From Micromonospora sp. WMMD1155 (lineage in GTDB: Bacteria > Actinomycetota > Actinomycetes > Mycobacteriales > Micromonosporaceae): a stretch of DNA of 64,000 nt. Position 1 is the first letter of the stretch. The number at the start of each line of letters is the position of its first letter. This document shows, one piece after another, positions 63,026-64,000 of the stretch. The notes under the pieces are model-generated. The model was given only the letters and a program-made list of their open reading frames with translations. It had not been told where the DNA came from and ran no database searches. The stretch lies in contig NZ_CP120742.1 in NCBI RefSeq assembly GCF_029581275.1, positions 5,828,501-5,892,500 of the forward strand, in the 5' to 3' direction. Made by a program: the position numbers and the translations under genes.

Positions 63026-63970
63026 TCAGACCGGCACCGGCTGGCGGATCTCCCGCGCCGGGACGGGGTGGAAGAGGGTGAACCGGCGCACCCGCCCCTC
63101 GCGCAGCACCTGCAACCACAGCGCGGAGGGCGGGCAGTGCTCCGGGTCGTCCGGTGGGCTGATCAGGTCGGTCTCCCAGATCAGCACGTCGCCGCTGGCC
63201 ACGACGTTGCGCAGCCGCTGGCGTACCCCGGCTGTCAGGTCGCGGTTCATGCCCTCGACGGCCAGGTCACGACCGCCGCGCAGGCCGCCCGGCACGATCA
63301 TCTCGGCGTCCGGCCACCAGCTGTCGCGGACCACCCGGTCGAAGTCGCCGCGCATGGCGGTGGCGATGACGTCGCGACCCTCCCGCAACCGTGACTCGTT
63401 CGACGCGCTGACGTCGGTGTGTGCCGCGCTCGCCGCCGTGCGCAGGCCGTCGGAGAGAGCGCGACGGGCGTGGCTGAGCCGGCTGCGGACGGTGCCGACC
63501 GGGATGCCGCAGACGGCCGCGATCTGCTCGTACGACGAGGCGTCGCTGAAGTACCGCAGCAGGGTGACCAACCGGTCGGGTTCGGACAACTGCCCGATGG
63601 CGTGCCACACCCAGTCGCGCATCGCGCCCCGGTCCAGCGCCTCCTCGGGGGTGGGGGTGTCGGCGGGGCGGGCGAACCACTCCGGCTCGGCCACCGGGAC
63701 GGCTCTGGGGCGACGTAACGTCATCCGGCTGTTGTTGCGGACGATGGCACGCAACCACGGGCCGACGGCGGACGGGTCGCGCAGCTCACCGATGCGCCGC
63801 AACGCCATCAGCATGGCGTCCTGCACCGCGTCCTCGGCGTCCGGTCCGTAACCGAGGATGCTCACCGCGACGGCCCGCATCCCGGCCTCGTGGCGGGCCA
63901 GCAGCGCGCCGAGCGCCGCCGCGTCTCCCGCCTGCGCCAGCGCCACCAGCTCTGCGTCACCGTCCGTCAC
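63026..63970 (-). CDS. ECF sigma factor with C-terminal SnoaL-like domain
   Basis: 314 residues; GTG start after GGAGGA. Region 2 (ALLARHEAGMRAVAVSILGYGPDAEDAVQDAMLMALRRIGEL) and region 4 (LSEPDRLVTLLRYFSDASSYEQIAAVCGIPVGTVRSRLSHARRAL) are clear. The extra ~115-residue tail (SRLREGRDVIATAMRGDFDRVVRDSWWPDAEMIVPGG...) looks like a SnoaL/NTF2 domain, as in ECF groups regulated by a fused C-terminal extension rather than an anti-sigma factor. The DGGGK motif of ECF41 is not seen. No anti-sigma gene is adjacent within the window. Confidence 0.88.
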   Translation of the reverse strand: MTDGDAELVALAQAGDAAALGALLARHEAGMRAVAVSILGYGPDAEDAVQDAMLMALRRIGELRDPSAVGPWLRAIVRNNSRMTLRRPRAVPVAEPEWFARPADTPTPEEALDRGAMRDWVWHAIGQLSEPDRLVTLLRYFSDASSYEQIAAVCGIPVGTVRSRLSHARRALSDGLRTAASAAHTDVSASNESRLREGRDVIATAMRGDFDRVVRDSWWPDAEMIVPGGLRGGRDLAVEGMNRDLTAGVRQRLRNVVASGDVLIWETDLISPPDDPEHCPPSALWLQVLREGRVRRFTLFHPVPAREIRQPVPV

Positions 63971-64000
63971 GCGACCGTCCTCCCGTAACCCCTAGAGCAT

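Overview
The window is very GC-rich, densely coding DNA with many GTG (and one TTG) starts, four-base ATGA/GTGA gene overlaps and modular secreted enzymes carrying C-terminal CBM2 modules on Pro/Thr linkers. This points to a filamentous actinomycete, most likely Micromonosporaceae (Micromonospora-like). The genus is inferred; no rRNA or marker gene is present. I see no tRNA, rRNA, CRISPR array, insertion sequence, integrase or biosynthetic gene cluster. The sequence reads as ordinary chromosome rich in polysaccharide-degrading and envelope functions.

Layout. (1) 1-3.3 kb: 3' part of a secreted subtilisin-like protease with Kelch and regulatory-like beta domains. (2) 3.4-11.4 kb: an envelope locus with a winged-helix regulator, a PAP2 phosphatase, an OmpR/HAMP-kinase two-component pair overlapping a lipoprotein gene, and, converging on them, an acyltransferase-3 membrane protein, an alanine racemase and a D-Ala-D-Ala ligase family gene linked by ATGA overlaps. 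The acyltransferase-racemase pair looks like a split VanT. (3) 11.6-15 kb: large-subunit catalase and a cutinase/PET-hydrolase-type secreted esterase. (4) 15-25.6 kb: a complete branched-chain amino-acid-type ABC importer (LivG, F, H, M, J), a TetR regulator, a LuxR-type ATPase regulator, an acyl-CoA dehydrogenase and a MaoC hydratase. (5) 25.6-29.8 kb: an atypical intergenic stretch, then a HTH-STAND ATPase with 14 WD40 repeats.

(6) 29.9-49 kb: a glucuronoxylan utilisation island. Secreted CBM2 enzymes (CE3-like SGNH esterase, CE1-like esterase, GH10 xylanase) would release acetylated and glucuronylated xylo-oligosaccharides. An LplA/LplB/YtcP-type ABC transporter would import them. CE7 esterase, GH67 alpha-glucuronidase, GH3 and GH42 enzymes would finish them inside the cell. 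A LacI regulator sits in the divergent promoter region, with CGAAAGTTTCG-type operators at its own start and at the GH3 promoter. A vanadium-haloperoxidase-like gene lies within this arm.

(7) 49-56 kb: soluble transhydrogenase, a secreted FnIII-CBM2 protein, a ricin-lectin/alginate-lyase-family protein and a phytase-like esterase. (8) 56-64 kb: DUF2000, AraC and XRE-type regulators, an aldehyde dehydrogenase, a 14-TM MFS exporter, DUF5709, an alpha/beta hydrolase and an ECF sigma factor with a SnoaL-like tail.

Many strong hairpins mark operon ends. The points most worth a second look are the split-VanT cluster with altered racemase gate residues, the PET-hydrolase-type esterase, the LacI/xylan regulon, a 21-bp inverted repeat at 49.1 kb and several operator-like palindromes.
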